The position numbers and the translations under genes were made by a program. A stretch of DNA of 64,000 bases from the NCBI GenBank assembly GCA_037447655.1, contig JBBHKE010003094.1, forward strand, positions 62,001 through 126,000, in the 5' to 3' direction. Shown one piece after another: positions 36,162 to 47,946 of the stretch; position 1 is the stretch's first letter; each line of letters opens with the position of its first letter. Source of the DNA: Zygnema cylindricum (taxonomy: Eukaryota > Streptophyta > Zygnematophyceae > Zygnematales > Zygnemataceae). The notes beneath the pieces were generated by a model. That model searched no databases and was not told where the DNA came from. It saw only the letters and a program-made list of their open reading frames with translations.

Positions 36162-37065
36162 TGAAATTCTGTGGTCTCCATTGACCCACTCCATTGACCC
36201 ACAGAATGAGCAGCCTATGTAAAGCCTCTAGGATAATATTTGCCCCTTCTACTTTCCCGCTGAATAAGCGCCGCCCAGGCACACAAATATTCTGACCACT
36301 CTCATCCTTGTGAGGACAAGACTCCCCTGAGTCAAACGCAAAAAGAATCATTGAATTTGCTCACCCGAGCAGTAAGTTATGGCTGGTCAAAGATGACCTT
36401 TATAGTTACAAGCTTTCTTAGAGAGAGAGGTACCTAAATATTACTAAGTCTCGGTCTGCCTACTCACGACTACCTACTATTAAACCCTAGTCCAATAGGA
36501 ACACTATAAAGTACAAGAAGGTACAATGGGCGATGTACTTATTGTACAACTATTGTACGACAAGGTCTACAAGGTGACACCTGTCATATCGGAAGCCATG
36601 GTTCCTCCTCCCATCTTCTCCGGTATCAAATAATGTGGCGCCACGTGGCACCGCGTGACGATATATCCGTATGCCGCCGAAAAGCTCACTTCGCGTGCCG
36701 GCTAGAATGCCGGCCGTCCGATCAAAACATATTTTACACGGTTCAGATTCGCGTACATGCAGAAATTGCTCATTTTGGTTAGTCTGTTGTTAATTAGCTG
36801 TTTCGTTAATGTTTATATATTTATGAAACCCATCACGTGTATCGTTTCGTAACGCCTTAATGGTTAAGGCGTTAGGCTATAAGGAATCTAGAGGTCACAG
36901 TTTCAAATCTAGACACAGGCATCATTTGAGCCAAAATACCCTTAACTGCAGAAACTGCCACTTTCTAAATATGGCGGCAGCCATGGCGCGCCTTTGATCC
37001 TTACTCTCTTTCTTTAAAACAAAACTAAAATAGGGAAGTGAACTGTTAATTACCTCTTTTCAACA
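36162..37065 (-). repeat. Copia 3' LTR
   Basis: 904 bp, starts TGTTGAAAAG and ends TTTCA on the minus strand. It has a 13-bp duplication (CCATTGACCCACT) not in the other LTR. Confidence 0.92.
36849..36920 (+). other. tRNA-like A/B box segment in the Copia 3' LTR
   Basis: ATGGTTAAGGCGTTAGGCT resembles the D-arm region of tRNA-Leu/Ser (A box), and AGTTTCAAATCT resembles a B box. No acceptor-stem pairing is seen, so it is not a functional tRNA. Orientation is antisense to the Copia genes. Confidence 0.35.
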
Positions 37066-37078
37066 CTCCCCTTAATTC

Positions 37079-37828
37079 CTAGTCACTTTTCAATTTTAAT
37101 CCACAGTTTTCTCTGCAATAAATCAACTTAGGGGAAGGCACTGCTTTTGTCATCATGTCTGCAATCATTTCTCTATCAGCTTTATGAACCAGTTTAATAA
37201 TTTTATTTTCTACCTTCTCTTTGACAAAGCTTAGTCTAATATCCATATGCGTAGCTTTGAAGTGATGTTTCGGATTAGGTGCAATCGAGATAGCAGCTTG
37301 ATTATCACAAAAAACATTTTGAGTTCCAGACTTCATGAACCCAAGTTTTTCAAGAAGAGATTTAACCCACATTAATTCTTTGGTGGCAGCACAGGAAGCC
37401 ATGTATTCAGCCTCCATAGTGGACTGAGCAACTACTTTTTGTTGCTTGCTACTCCAACAACATGCACCGGATCCAATTTGCAACACATATCCAGTTATAC
37501 ATCTCCTTAAAGGCACATCTCCATAACTGGCATCACTCCAAGTGGTGATGTCAGTGTGCTCCCCTCCCAAATGCAACCTTAATTCCCTTGTCCCCACCAG
37601 ATACCTCATCACCCTTTTGGCAGCCTCCCAATCTCTCTTTTTTGGTTCATTTAGATTTCTACTAAGGACACCTACAGCTGCAGCTATATCCGGACGGGTA
37701 CAGTTCATAAAATAAATTAAACTGCCTGCAATCTGCGGATAAGGGATATTTTCCATAAATTTTCTTTCTATCTCGTCCATCTCATCATTAATGATGAATA
37801 TTCCTCCCTCTTCACTCCCCTCACTCAT
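37079..37828 (-). pseudogene. Copia RT C-terminus and RNase H
   Basis: YPQIAGSLIYFMNCTRPDIA, then RNase H with WSDASYGD, WSSKQQKVVAQSTMEAEYMA, FCDNQAAI and HMDIRLSFVKEKV. It stops at 37079, immediately before the polypurine tract. Confidence 0.9.
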
Positions 37829-38072
37829 TTTTCTTCAAATCCATGGGAGTAGTACATCCGTTTGCTTTCTCCATTTGAAATTTTTCTAGCATATTACCGA
37901 TTGCTTCTTTTTGAGTGAGTCTTATAATTCTATTCCCTCTATCTCTCTCCATCTGAATTCCCAAAATGTACTTTGCTTCGCCAAGATCTTTCATATCAAA
38001 ACTGCTTCTAAGATCCCGTTTTAGTTTGTTAATTTTATCTAAGGACTTGCTTAAGACCAACAAATCATCCAC
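37821..38072 (-). pseudogene. Copia reverse transcriptase, catalytic YVDD part
   Basis: The frame opens with YVDDLLVLSKS (first residue in the preceding codons), followed by DMKDLGEAKYILGIQ, a standard Copia RT motif. It runs off frame at 37821-37828. Confidence 0.87.
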
Positions 38073-38347
38073 ATAAATAGCAATAATATCACTCCATTCT
38101 CATCCTCAAATAAATATATAGAGTTATCTGAACTAATTCTGATATACCCCAAACCGATCAGAAATTCGTCGAGCTTTATATTCCACTGTCGCGGGGCTTG
38201 ATTAAGCCCATAGAGTGATTTTATCAGTTTGCAAACTTTGTTTTCTTCCCCACTTTCGACGAATCCTTCCGGTTGCCTCATGTAAATTTCTTCTTCCAAC
38301 TCTCCGTGCAAAAAGGCAGTTTTAATATCCATCTGGTGGATTTCCAT
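38051..38347 (-). pseudogene. Copia reverse transcriptase, N-terminal part
   Basis: QMDIKTAFLHGELEEEIYM, QPEGF and KSLYGLNQAPRQWN are RVT_2 hallmarks, with the first catalytic Asp in QMDIKTAF. An indel just before the YVDD region shifts the frame. Confidence 0.88.
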
Positions 38348-38563
38348 ATCCTCCGCTGCGGCTATACTTAAAAGGATTCTAACAGAAGGAAATCTGACTA
38401 CAGGTGCAAAGGTTTCTTCGTGGTCTATCCCCTTTTTCTATGTATAACATTTTGCAACTAACCTAGCTTTGTACCTCTCAATGGTATTATCCGGGTTTAA
38501 TTTAAGTTTAAACACCCACTTACATTCGATCGGTTTTCGGTCCGGTGGACAATCTACCAACTC

Positions 38564-39091
38564 CTATGTATTGGCTTCCATGATAGAGGCCATTTCTTCA
38601 TTTATAGCTGTGATCCACCGGCTACTTTCTGGAGAGTTTATGGCCTCTAAGTATGTTTGAGGTTCATCTGGGTGAGACATCTTTGTGAGTTGGTTATTTA
38701 CTTGTCTTTCTTGAAGTCGTTTACTACTTCTTCTTCCCCCTTCAAAATCGGACGCCGGTATGGAAGGCATCCTTGGGTTTCGTTTTGGGAAATTTTCAGC
38801 TTCCTTATCTTCCAATTTCGGTGTCTCATCAAGTTCCTCATCGGTTTCCACTTCGTATTGTGGCGTTGCCTCGGATGTTGTCCTTTCCTCCTTCTCCTTT
38901 GGTAGATCTGCAAATTTTTCTTTTTCTCCCTCTTCCTTCTCTTCATTTTCAAAGTCAAAGTCAGAAAAGTGATCCGTTTCAAATCTGATTTTGACTTCCT
39001 TATTATATTTGAATGGATCAATGGACTTCTCTTCATTCATCACCACTATGTGTTTTACCAAAATTATATCTCTCTTTTTCAAGTCATACAC
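38564..39091 (-). pseudogene. Copia integrase C-terminal linker
   Basis: Acidic linker between integrase and RT, starting MYDLKKRDIILVKHIVVMNE and ending DEPQTYLEAINSPESSRW. The link to RT (38348-38563, reading CKWVFKLKLNPDN) carries TAG stops. Confidence 0.75.
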
Positions 39092-39232
39092 TCAGTATCC
39101 TTTTGTGCTCTCATCATATCCTACAAGATATCCTGGTTTCCCTCTTCCCTCTAACTTTCATTTAGTCTTATCGGAATCCAAACTGTAGACTTGACTTCCG
39201 AACACTCTCAAACTAGACAAATCAGGCTTTCT

Positions 39233-39646
39233 TCATGTCCACCTCTCATACGGAGTTTCCTCCTTATTTGCTGAAGTTAGGACTCTATTTTTGATGAAAT
39301 TAGCATAGTTCATAGACTCAGCCCAAAACTGCAGCCCTATCCTCTTATCACTTAACATACTTCTGGACATATCTCCTAAAGTTCTATTCACTCTTTCTGC
39401 TACTCCATTTTGTTCCGGATTATAGGGAAGAGTTTTCTCATGATGAATTCCTTCTTCTTTAAGATATTCTTCAAAATCCCTTGAGGTGTATTCTTTCCCA
39501 TTATCACTTCTTATCTCTTTTATTGAGGTTTCATGTAGCTTTTCACTCCATACTTTATACTCTTTGAAACATCTTAATACCTCTGACTTATGTCTGAGAA
39601 AGTATACCTTCGTGTATCTAGACCAATCATTTGTGATAGTTAACAT
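39233..39646 (-). pseudogene. Copia integrase core
   Basis: rve fold with TITNDWSR, EIRSDNGKEYTS and YNPEQNGVAERVNRTL, giving the D, D, E catalytic residues; it then reads LQFWAESMNYANFIKNR, usual for Copia. Confidence 0.88.
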
Positions 39647-39799
39647 CCATCTTTTCCCCCCATGTGAGGCATACCTAGCAGGTCCCCAATCATCAGTGTG
39701 AACTAGATCTAATACTTTCTCTCTCCTAAATGTGGTTGCCTTTGGAAATGGAAGTCTATGAATCTTCCCTTGGGCACATCCACTACAATCATCAAAGGT

Positions 39800-40291
39800 C
39801 TAATCATCTTCAAAAGTAATACCCTCCACTATTCCATTTTTCTTCATTTTCTTTAATCTATCTAGATGCACATGCCCCAACCTTTTATGCCAAAGCATCA
39901 TCTCACTTGCACACGAGTAGAGAACACTCTTTTCATTGCAAAGTACAATTCTGAACATTCCTTGACTGCCCTTCTCAGCTATGAAATAATCCTCATTATC
40001 AAAGCTTGCTGTGAAGATTCCTTTCCTAGTTCCTGTTTCAAACTCATTTTCATCTTGGACTGCTGTTGAGACTAGGTTCTTGCTAAGTTGTGGAATGTAA
40101 AAAACGTCTGAGAGTGTTAGAATTGAGGCCTTTCCATCAACTAGAACATTCAAGTCAACAGTTCCAACAAGACTTGTGGTTTCTACTCTACCATCTCCGT
40201 ACTCTATCTCAACTGTTGGGATCTTTCTCAGTTTAGTGAACCACCGCTTATCTTTGCACATATGCATTGAAGCCCTGAGTCTATGATCCAC
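39800..40291 (-). pseudogene. Copia protease remainder and GAG_pre-integrase
   Basis: Encodes ASMHMCKDKRWF, DVFYIPQLSKNLVS and MLWHKRLGHVHLDRL, the aspartic protease body and the zinc-binding pre-integrase region. A TAG follows FEDD; the continuation DCSGCAQGK in the same frame holds the two zinc Cys. Confidence 0.85.
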
Positions 40292-41490
40292 CCATCCTCG
40301 GGTGGATCCCTCTTACCTCCGAAAGCACACTTTTGTCTCCGTGGAATGTCGACATGTTTTTCAGTGTTTTTCGGATTAAGGAGAAGCTCCTCAAGCTCAT
40401 CTTCAGGTTCAGTTTTTTCTTCCACTTCCTCATCAAGAACTTGAGTCAGGAAAGCCTTTTTCTTTCCTCTGTCCTTTGAGGTTCCTTGACCATCTTTCAG
40501 TCGAAGATCTGCAAGTCTGACACAATCTGCCATATAGTGTCCCGGTTTCTTGCAGGAGTGAGATAATCCTCCTCGAGAAGTTCCTCTCCCCTGTCTATCA
40601 AATCTGCCACCTCCTTGTCCTCTTCCACCAAAGTTTCGATAAGGATCTTTCCCTCTCTCCTCATCACGCTTCCGCCAATCAGCTCCTGCAGACAATGCTT
40701 GAACACTTAGACTCCCTCTCCTAAGCTCTATGGTGCTTTCTTTCACTAAAATCATTCCCATAGTGTCGTCCCAATTCCAATTGCTATCTCCTATGTCCTC
40801 CAATCGGTTAATGATATTCTCATACTCTTCAGGTAGTTTCATCATTAATGTGTTCACTGTTTGTCTCTCAGACCATGAGTTACGTGCACTCTCTAACTCT
40901 CCAAACAATGCTCCTAAATCATTGCAATAATTATCCATACTTCCTCCCTTATAAGTATAAGCTGCAATCGTATTTTCTGCTAACTGTTGCTGCTGCAATG
41001 ATCCACTCTTATATTTGTTAACTAGTGATATCCAAATCTGAGATGAAGATTTGACATGCATAAGAGGAATGGCAATGCCCTTTGTTACACTTTTAAGAAT
41101 TAAGAGCTTAGCAACCTTGTCTTTGTAGTTCCACTTTTCATACTCTGATCTTTCGGTCTGAACCCTTGTCGTTGTTGCTGGTGGTGCTGCTGCCGGTATC
41201 GCCTTCGGCAATGGTGTTACTTGAGTTGCAACTCCTTCCTTTTCTCCTTCCATGACAATCTCTTCTCCTTCCTCATCTTCATCCTCGGTGATGGTGGCAG
41301 CTGTTCTACCAACTGTAGAGGCGGAGGTGCCAGAAAAACGTGTCCCTCCAAACCCAGGTGGAGGTGGGCATCGAATTTGTCCAGACACTATGCCCCATAA
41401 ATGCTTCTCAAATAGTTCTCCCTCCATCATCATTTCCCAATAAACAAAGTCTGATCCATCAAATATGGGCACCCTAGAGGGTGGGCCCAT
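40228..41490 (-). pseudogene. Copia gag and start of protease
   Basis: 420-codon frame from ATG 41490. The N-terminus MGPPSRVPIFDGSDFVYW and LWGIVSGQIRCPPPGFGG match the other Copia element here. It has the UBN2-like capsid region, a basic Gly/Arg stretch, a degenerate zinc knuckle (CKKPGHYMADC without the first Cys) and WIIDSG, the protease active-site Asp. The frame then shifts within the run at 40273-40275, where the next frame supplies ASMHM. Confidence 0.85.
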
Positions 41491-41494
41491 AACC
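41482..41494 (-). other. Primer-binding site, half-tRNA iMet type, containing the gag ATG
   Basis: GGTTATGGGCCCA directly follows the LTR. It is complementary to the anticodon stem-loop of eukaryotic initiator tRNA-Met (TGGGCCCATAACC), as in Drosophila copia, where a tRNA half primes. The ATG at 41490-41488 opens the gag frame. Confidence 0.75.
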
Positions 41495-42385
41495 TGAAAT
41501 TATGTGGTCTCCATTGACCCACAGAATGAGCAGCCTATGTAAAGCCTCTAGGATAATATTTGCCCCTTCTACTTTCCCGCTGAATAAGCGCCACCCAGGC
41601 ACACAAATATTCTGACCACTCTCACCCTTGTGAGGAAAAGACTCCCCTGCGTCAAACGCAAAAAGAATCCTTGAATTTGCTCACCCGAGCAGTAAGTTAT
41701 GGCTGGTCAAAGATGACCTTTATAGTTACAAGCTTTCTTAGAGAGAGAGGTACCTAAATATTACTAAGTCTCGGTCTGCCTACTCACGACTACCTACTAT
41801 TAAACCCTAGTCCAATAAGAACACTATAAAGTACAAGAAGGTACAATGGGCGATGTACTTATTGTACAACTATTGTACGACAAGGTCTACAAGGTGACAC
41901 CTGTCATATCGGAAGCCATGGTTCCTCCTCCCATCTTCTCCGGTATCAAATAATGTGGCGCCACGTGGCACCGCGTGACGATATATCCGTATGCCGCCGA
42001 AAAGCTCACTTCGCGTGCCGGCTAGAATGCCGGCCGTCCGATCAAAACATATTTTACACGGTTCAGATTCGCGTACATGCAGAAATTGCTCATTTTGGTT
42101 AGTCTGTTGTTAATTAGCTGTTTCGTTAATGTTTATATATTTATGAAACCCATCACGTGTATCGTTTCGTAACGCCTTAATGGTTAAGGCGTTAGGCTAT
42201 AAGGAATCTAGAGGTCACAATTTCAAATCTAGACACAGGCATCATTTGAGCCAAAATACCCTTAACTGCAGAAACTGCCACTTTCTAAATATGGCGGCAG
42301 CCATGGCGCGCCTTTGATCCTTCCTCTCTTTCTTTAAAACAAAACTAAAATAGGGAAGTGAACTATTAATTACCTCTTTTCAACA
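41495..42385 (-). repeat. Copia 5' LTR
   Basis: 891 bp, same ends as the 3' LTR. It lies just upstream of the PBS and gag. Confidence 0.92.
42169..42240 (+). other. tRNA-like A/B box segment in the Copia 5' LTR
   Basis: Same segment as at 36849, one base changed in the B-box region. Confidence 0.35.
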
Positions 42386-42960
42386 CATACTGCCGTAATG
42401 CAGGCAAAATGTTACGGTGCCGTGCGTCGGCAGTACATACTGCCGTACGCAGGCACAATGTTACGGTGCCGTGCGTCGGTAGTACATACTGCCGTACCGC
42501 AGGCACAATGTTACGGTGCCGTGCATCAGCAGTACACACTGCCGTACGCAGGCACAATGTTACAGTGCCGTGCGTCGGCAGTACATACTGCCGTACGCAG
42601 GCACAATGTTACGGTGCCGTGCGTCGGCAGTACACATGGCCATACACAGGCACAATGTTACAGTGTCGTGCGTCGGCAGTCCACACTGCCGTACGCAGGC
42701 ACAATGTTATGGTGCTGTGCGTCGGCAGTACACATGGCCATACGCAGGCACAATGTTACAGTGTCGTGCGTCGGCAGTACACACTACCGTACGCAGGCAC
42801 AATGTTACAGTGCCGTGCGTCGGCAGTACACAGTGCCCTACGCAGGCACAATGTTACGGTGCCGTGCGTCGGCAGTACATACTGCCGTTCGCAGGCACAA
42901 TATTACGGTGCCGTGAGTCGGCAGTACATACTACCGTACCGCAGCGCAATCTAACATTGC
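42386..42960 (+). repeat. 49-bp minisatellite, left Helitron
   Basis: About 11-12 units with a 49-bp (sometimes 50-bp) period: TGCCGTACGCAGGCACAATG, TTACGGTGCCGTGCGTCGGC, AGTACATAC. Each unit carries the inverted repeat CGGCAGTA-CA-TACTGCCG. Several long overlapping reading frames cross it because the unit lacks stops; they are not genes. Confidence 0.9.
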
Positions 42961-43340
42961 CGTGCGTCAGAAGTAAGACCGCTATACCGCTGGCGGAATC
43001 TAATATTGCTGTGCTTCAGTGGTACATACCGTCGTACAGCTGCCGCAATCTAACATTGTCGTGCGTTAGCAATCTAACATTGTCGTGCGTTAGCGGTATA
43101 GACCGCAGTACCGTTGGCGTAAATGTACGCTGCCGCCCTCCTGGCATAATTCTACGCTGCCTCTGGCCGACATAATTCTACATGCCGCCTGGTGGCGTAA
43201 TTCTACACTACCGCCCGTCACCAGTACATACTACCGTACCTGTTACAATGTATCGTTGCCGTGCGACCGTCCGCAATAGGGACCGACGTATCGTTGGCTT
43301 AATGTAACGTTGCCGCCCGCCAATATCTATGAACGACTAC
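42961..43340 (+). repeat. Degenerate minisatellite and GC-rich subterminal sequence, left Helitron
   Basis: Diverged relatives of the 49-bp unit with words CGTAATTCTACACTACCGCC and GTCCGCAATAGGGACC; mirrored at 61980-62330. Confidence 0.75.
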
Positions 43341-43786
43341 AGGCAGTACTGTAAAAAAAAATGTACAATCAATCTACGAACGACTACTTGCAGTACTGTA
43401 AAAAAAACACTTTTCATTGCTTCATTTTGCACATCTGTAGAATTCAAGTTTAAGCTTATTAGAGCTGAAAAGTAATTGGCTAAACAGTACAAACCAAACT
43501 TTGGAACAGTTGTGCCATCTCGGCTCGACTAACGTCTCAACTTGCAAGTGCTCAAAGAAAATATTACCAAAGTGAGTTGATTTGTATAATGATGAACGTA
43601 ATAGAACTGTAACTACAAAAAACGGCTTTTCCGTTTGAAAGCGGGGGCAATTCATGATGTGTTGGTATGAGGTTCTTAAAAAATGAATTTCCTATCTCAA
43701 AGTGTGGTTTGTTCATGAAAATGGTGCAAAATGTGTAGATATGAATAGCGTACTTTAATTCAATTAAGGTACGATATATCACTTTC

Positions 43787-44480
43787 GGTGTTTGAAATAG
43801 TTTGTGATATGTTTGTGTTGTTGCATTGAATCATCTTATGGTTCATGTTATGAATTGTGTAATCTATAGTATTGCGCTTTTTTGATGAACATGAACTGAT
43901 ATAGTTAATTATCACACAGATCGTATGATGGTACGGAAGTGAAATTTGGGTTTAATTATAAAAAGAAAGTTGCATGTTTTCAAGTTGTTCATTGAGTTAT
44001 GTTATGGTTCATGGATTATCATGTGTTGACGTTAGTACGCCTATTTCAATTGTTTTTACCTTTCGGAAATATGTTCAGGAATATCATTTGCGCCCAATAG
44101 ATGCTTGAACCTACAACAATAGAAAATTGAAGATCAATTAGGTGAGCTAAAAAAATCACTTTATGGTTATTGTTCCATGTAAATAGTATATGTATTATTA
44201 AAGAACTTCGTGAAATGAGATAATTGGTTGTTTTGTTAAATCTTTTGATGTGTTGGTAGAATAAATATCTTAAAGCAAAAAAAATTGATAAAAATGTGTA
44301 CGTGAGACATATGCATGCTGATTTACTCTTCCAATTAAAATGTTTATATGATAGGTTTGAGTCGGAAAAATCTAATGAAAGTGAATAAAGATGAATGAAA
44401 TGTAATTGGTTATTTTTTACGTACACATAATCGTTATACCTTTTGTTTATGTGGCAAATAAAAGCTTGATAAAAAATAAT
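43787..44480 (+). repeat. 0.7-kb tandem duplication in the left Helitron leader, copy 1
   Basis: Starts GGTGTTTGAAATAGTTTGTG; repeats at 44481 with some divergence. The right Helitron has one copy (about 60793-61505). Confidence 0.85.
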
Positions 44481-45180
44481 GGTGTTTGAATTAGTTTGTG
44501 GTATGTTTGTGTTGTTGCGTTGGATAATGTTATGGTTCACGATATGAAGTGTGTAATCTATAGTATTGCGCTTTTTTGATGAACATGAACTGATAAAGTT
44601 AGTTAGCACACAAAATGTATGATGATACGCAAGTGAATATCTGGGTTTAATTATAGAAAGAGAGTTTCCTGTTTTCAAGTTGTTTATTGAATTATGTTAT
44701 GGTCCATGGTGTATCATGTGTTGACGTTAGTACGCCTATTTCAATTGTTTTTACCTTTCGGAAATCGGAAATATGTTCAGGAGTGGCATTTGCGCCCAAT
44801 AGATGCTTGAACCTACAACTGAATAAATAGAAGATCGTTCAGGTGAGCTAAAAAAATCACTTTATGGTTATTGTTCCATGTAAATAGTATAGGTATTATT
44901 AAAGAACTTCGTGAAATGAGATTATTGGTTGTTTTGTTAAGTCTTTCGATGTGTTGGTAGAATAAATATCTTAAAGCAAAAAAATTGATAAAAATGTGTG
45001 CGTGGGACATATGCATGCCGATTTACTCTTCCAATTAAAAAGTTATTATGATAGGTTTGAGTTGGAAAAATCTAATGAAAGTGAGTAAAGATGAATGAAA
45101 CGTAATTGGTTTTTTTTTACGTACACATAATCATTGTACCTTTTGTTCATGTGGCAAATAAAAGCTTTATAAAAAATAAT
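44481..45180 (+). repeat. 0.7-kb tandem duplication in the left Helitron leader, copy 2
   Basis: Second copy; ends AAAAAATAAT just before the Rep-helicase frame. Minus-strand open frames here are AT-rich artefacts. Confidence 0.85.
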
Positions 45181-45773
45181 ATGAGACATGGTAGTGGGAA
45201 TCAAAAGACATATACCGATCGTAATTTTATGCGTGGACACAGGGTTTAATCCACCACATGGACTACCAACCACTACACACACTCATACTTCGACCCAAAA
45301 TACAGCAAAACAATGCGAAGAACGGCTGCGTAAAGATCGTGAAAGAAAAAGAGCTAAACGTGTAGCAGAACAAGGGCGAGATGATGGTGTACCAACACAA
45401 TCACAACGCAACAACGCACAACGAGGAACTACTAAGCGCGCGCGAGAAACCTCGGAACAACGACAACAACGCCGATTTAAAGATCGGGAAAGAAAACAAG
45501 AAAAAGGTGTGTTTGTATAGTTCATAAAACCACGTTGTGATTGTTGTTCCCATGTAGGTTATAGTCACAATTTCAACACATAAAGCAATTTCATCATGAA
45601 TTTACGCATTTAAATGTTTAAATTAAGAAGCTATCATGAAAATATATAAAGTGTATTACCCCAACTGTAAATTAACATTATTCATTCTAAACAAAAACAA
45701 ATTACAGATATTTTTTTGCTTTAACAGTAAAATAACGGTAAAATAAAACGCAATAAAAAAAAAAATCGGGTAG

Positions 45774-46841
45774 ATGCAAAGTAGTATACGTAATTCCCAC
45801 ATTGGACATGTGGATGCAGTAAGACACACATCGACGAAAGAAACATGTGATCAACGCAATGAACAGTTACGTCAAGAACGTGCAAAAAAACAAGCACAAG
45901 AGACCCCTGAAAAACGTGAGGAGCAACTTCATAAAGATCGTGAAAGAAAACAAGCAAAACGCGTGCTAAAAGATAATACTGGAAGTGAGGTGGCAAGGAT
46001 AAACCTCCACGACGTAGAGGCGCAACATACGGTGAACTTAAGGTTAAACGAGAATGATGTATGGACCGAAGGAATGCATTCTATTTTTGTTGAAGAACAT
46101 TTTGCTCAACATCATGACGAGGATGAAAGAACACAAGTTGTTGGACAAGAAACTAATGTTAATCAATACAACACTGAGTGCAATCACGAATCCTTTGACG
46201 AGCCTGAAGTTAGACAACACACCATACAACAACAAAATCCGACAAAAAAACAACGTGACACTCGAAGACGCACTGCAGGTGACCTTCAACGTCAACGTAT
46301 CACACGACGACGTGCAGGGGTACTTAAAATTGCTTTAGGACCTCATGAGTATTACACCTGTCCAGAACGACATAAACTTCCGCTTAGGGAAGTTACATGC
46401 ACTCATTGCAACGCACAAAAATGGGCAGGAGAGACCGTATGGGTTTGTTGTGTACTTGGCAAAGTACAACTTGCTTCATATGAAACGCCTCATTCGGAGT
46501 TGTTAACTTTGTATAACAATGCTAATTTCTTAAGTAAAATTCGTTCGTACAACATGGTGTTTTCGTTTACATTACTTGGGGCATCCACAACACTCCCTCT
46601 TAATGACCAATCGATTGGAGCAAATAATGGCCCTTTCAATTTCCGTATTCAAAAAACAATATGTCATCGGATAGGTCAACTATTGCCCCAAGAAAACCAA
46701 GCTGCATTTGCACAAGTCTACGTATTTGACAAATCAATGGAGACGCAAGTAAGCAGGCGAATGAGTATTATGGATGGTTTAGACCACGGTGTAGTGACAA
46801 TTATTCAGAATATGATGAAGAAACATAACCCTTTAGCGTAA
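45774..46841 (+). pseudogene. Rep-helicase N-terminal region, left copy
   Basis: 355 codons: basic heptad-like repeats (REEQLHKDRERKQAKRV), then YYTCPERHKLPLREVTCTHC, a Cys/His cluster usual near the N-terminus of plant-type Helitron proteins, and NGPFNFRIQ and AFAQVYVFD. It stops where two adjacent CAA codons of the right copy are TAA. Confidence 0.8.
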
Positions 46842-46955
46842 TAATTTATTTCAGCAGGAGAACGAATCCATGAAGCCCCTGAATTACGCTTAATTCTAAA
46901 AGATAGTATTCACAATTTAGATCAACGTTGTTATAATCGACCACAAGCAGAGGAA

Positions 46956-47594
46956 GTGGCGGCAATTTTGGTTAACCCAACAGAAAATACTGAAAGAAGA
47001 GATATAATTTTAAATGTAAAAGGGGGCAATCGAATGATGCGCATCTTTGAGTCACATGCATTATATGACCCACTCCAATACCAACTTTTATTTCCATATG
47101 GTGAACTCGGGTGGCATTTTGGTTTGATAATGGCAAATGGAAGACGTGTATCCCCAAGAGCATACGTAGCCTATCGCTTATTTACGCGTGTAGGAGAAAA
47201 TAGTTTAATACACAAAGCCGGTCGCCAATTCCAACAGTATTGTGTGGACCAACATGCAAAAGTGGAGCAACAACAACTCAAGTTCCAGCGCGAGAATCAA
47301 CGTACTTTGCGGGCAGAGTTGTACGGGGGATTAATGGATTTGATACCACACGACCAATGTGTCGTAAGCGAGGAAGCGAGGCAACAAATTCACGCAAACA
47401 TTTCGGCAACAAATAATGCCGTGGTAAACCACCGGAACGAAGAGCTTTCAGGAACAGGGCGACACATCATCTTAGCGCCAAGCTTCACAGGTGGTGATAG
47501 ATATATGCAAGAACAATACCAAAATGCCATGGCAATTGTTCGCGCACTCGGCAAGCCAGATTTATTTATAGCAGTTACATGTAATCCCAATTGA
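46956..47594 (+). pseudogene. Helitron_like_N domain, left copy
   Basis: YDPLQYQLLFPYGELGWH, AELYGGLMDLI, ILAPSFTGGDRYMQEQYQNA and GKPDLFIAVTCNPN are the standard Helitron Rep words. The stop is TGG to TGA at 47592. Confidence 0.9.
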
Positions 47595-47612
47595 AAAGAG
47601 ACAGCAAATTCG

Positions 47613-47946
47613 TTGCAACCAAGAGAGATTGCCTCCAACCGGCCTGACATTACTGTGCGCGTGTTTTCACTAAAGCTGAAAGCTATACTTCAAGACATTT
47701 CGGATGGTGCGTTAGGAGTACAGGTGGCGAGAATTCACGTGATTGAGTTTCAAAAACGCGGTTTGCCTCATGCACATTTGCTCCTAATGTTAGCTGATGA
47801 GGATAAACCCCGAACACCCACAGAATATGACGTGTTCACTTGAGCAAAGATTCCAGATCCCATGAACAAAAAATTGTACAAAATTGTGACAACATGTATG
47901 ATGCATGGTCCATGTGACGTTTGTTGTTTACGTGAGGGAAAATGCT
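47613..47946 (+). pseudogene. HUH nuclease region, left copy
   Basis: HVIEFQKRGLPHAHLLLM carries the two metal-binding His (H-A-H). The frame is broken by TGA at about 47841 and TAA at about 47947. Confidence 0.85.

Larger units (their letters stand above)
36162..42385 (-). mobile_element. Ty1/Copia retrotransposon (decayed coding region)
   Basis: LTRs at 36162-37065 and 41495-42385, TSD CATAC (36157-36161, 42386-42390), PBS 41482-41494, polypurine tract TTAAGGGGAG at 37066-37075 (minus strand). Domain order gag, protease, integrase, RT, RNase H is the Copia order. Coding frames carry several frameshifts and stops, while the two LTRs differ by only about ten substitutions (about 1.1 percent by eye) and one 13-bp repeat. 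Confidence 0.93.

Noticed and set aside
36849-36920. Functional tRNA gene
   Set aside because: A- and B-box-like words are present, but there is no acceptor-stem pairing and no proper anticodon arm, and it lies in an LTR; kept only as tRNA-like.
42398-43175. Three overlapping long plus-strand frames (172-219 codons)
   Set aside because: They are translations of the 49-bp minisatellite in three frames; the unit lacks stops, the period is not a multiple of three and the peptide repeats mirror the DNA.
44046-44678. 210-codon minus-strand frame
   Set aside because: AT-rich Helitron leader spanning the tandem duplication; no domain, and the right arm does not preserve it.
45721-46295. Minus-strand frames opposite the Rep gene (also 59693-60264)
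   Set aside because: Shadow frames of the Rep N-terminal region, mirrored in both arms because the DNA is mirrored.
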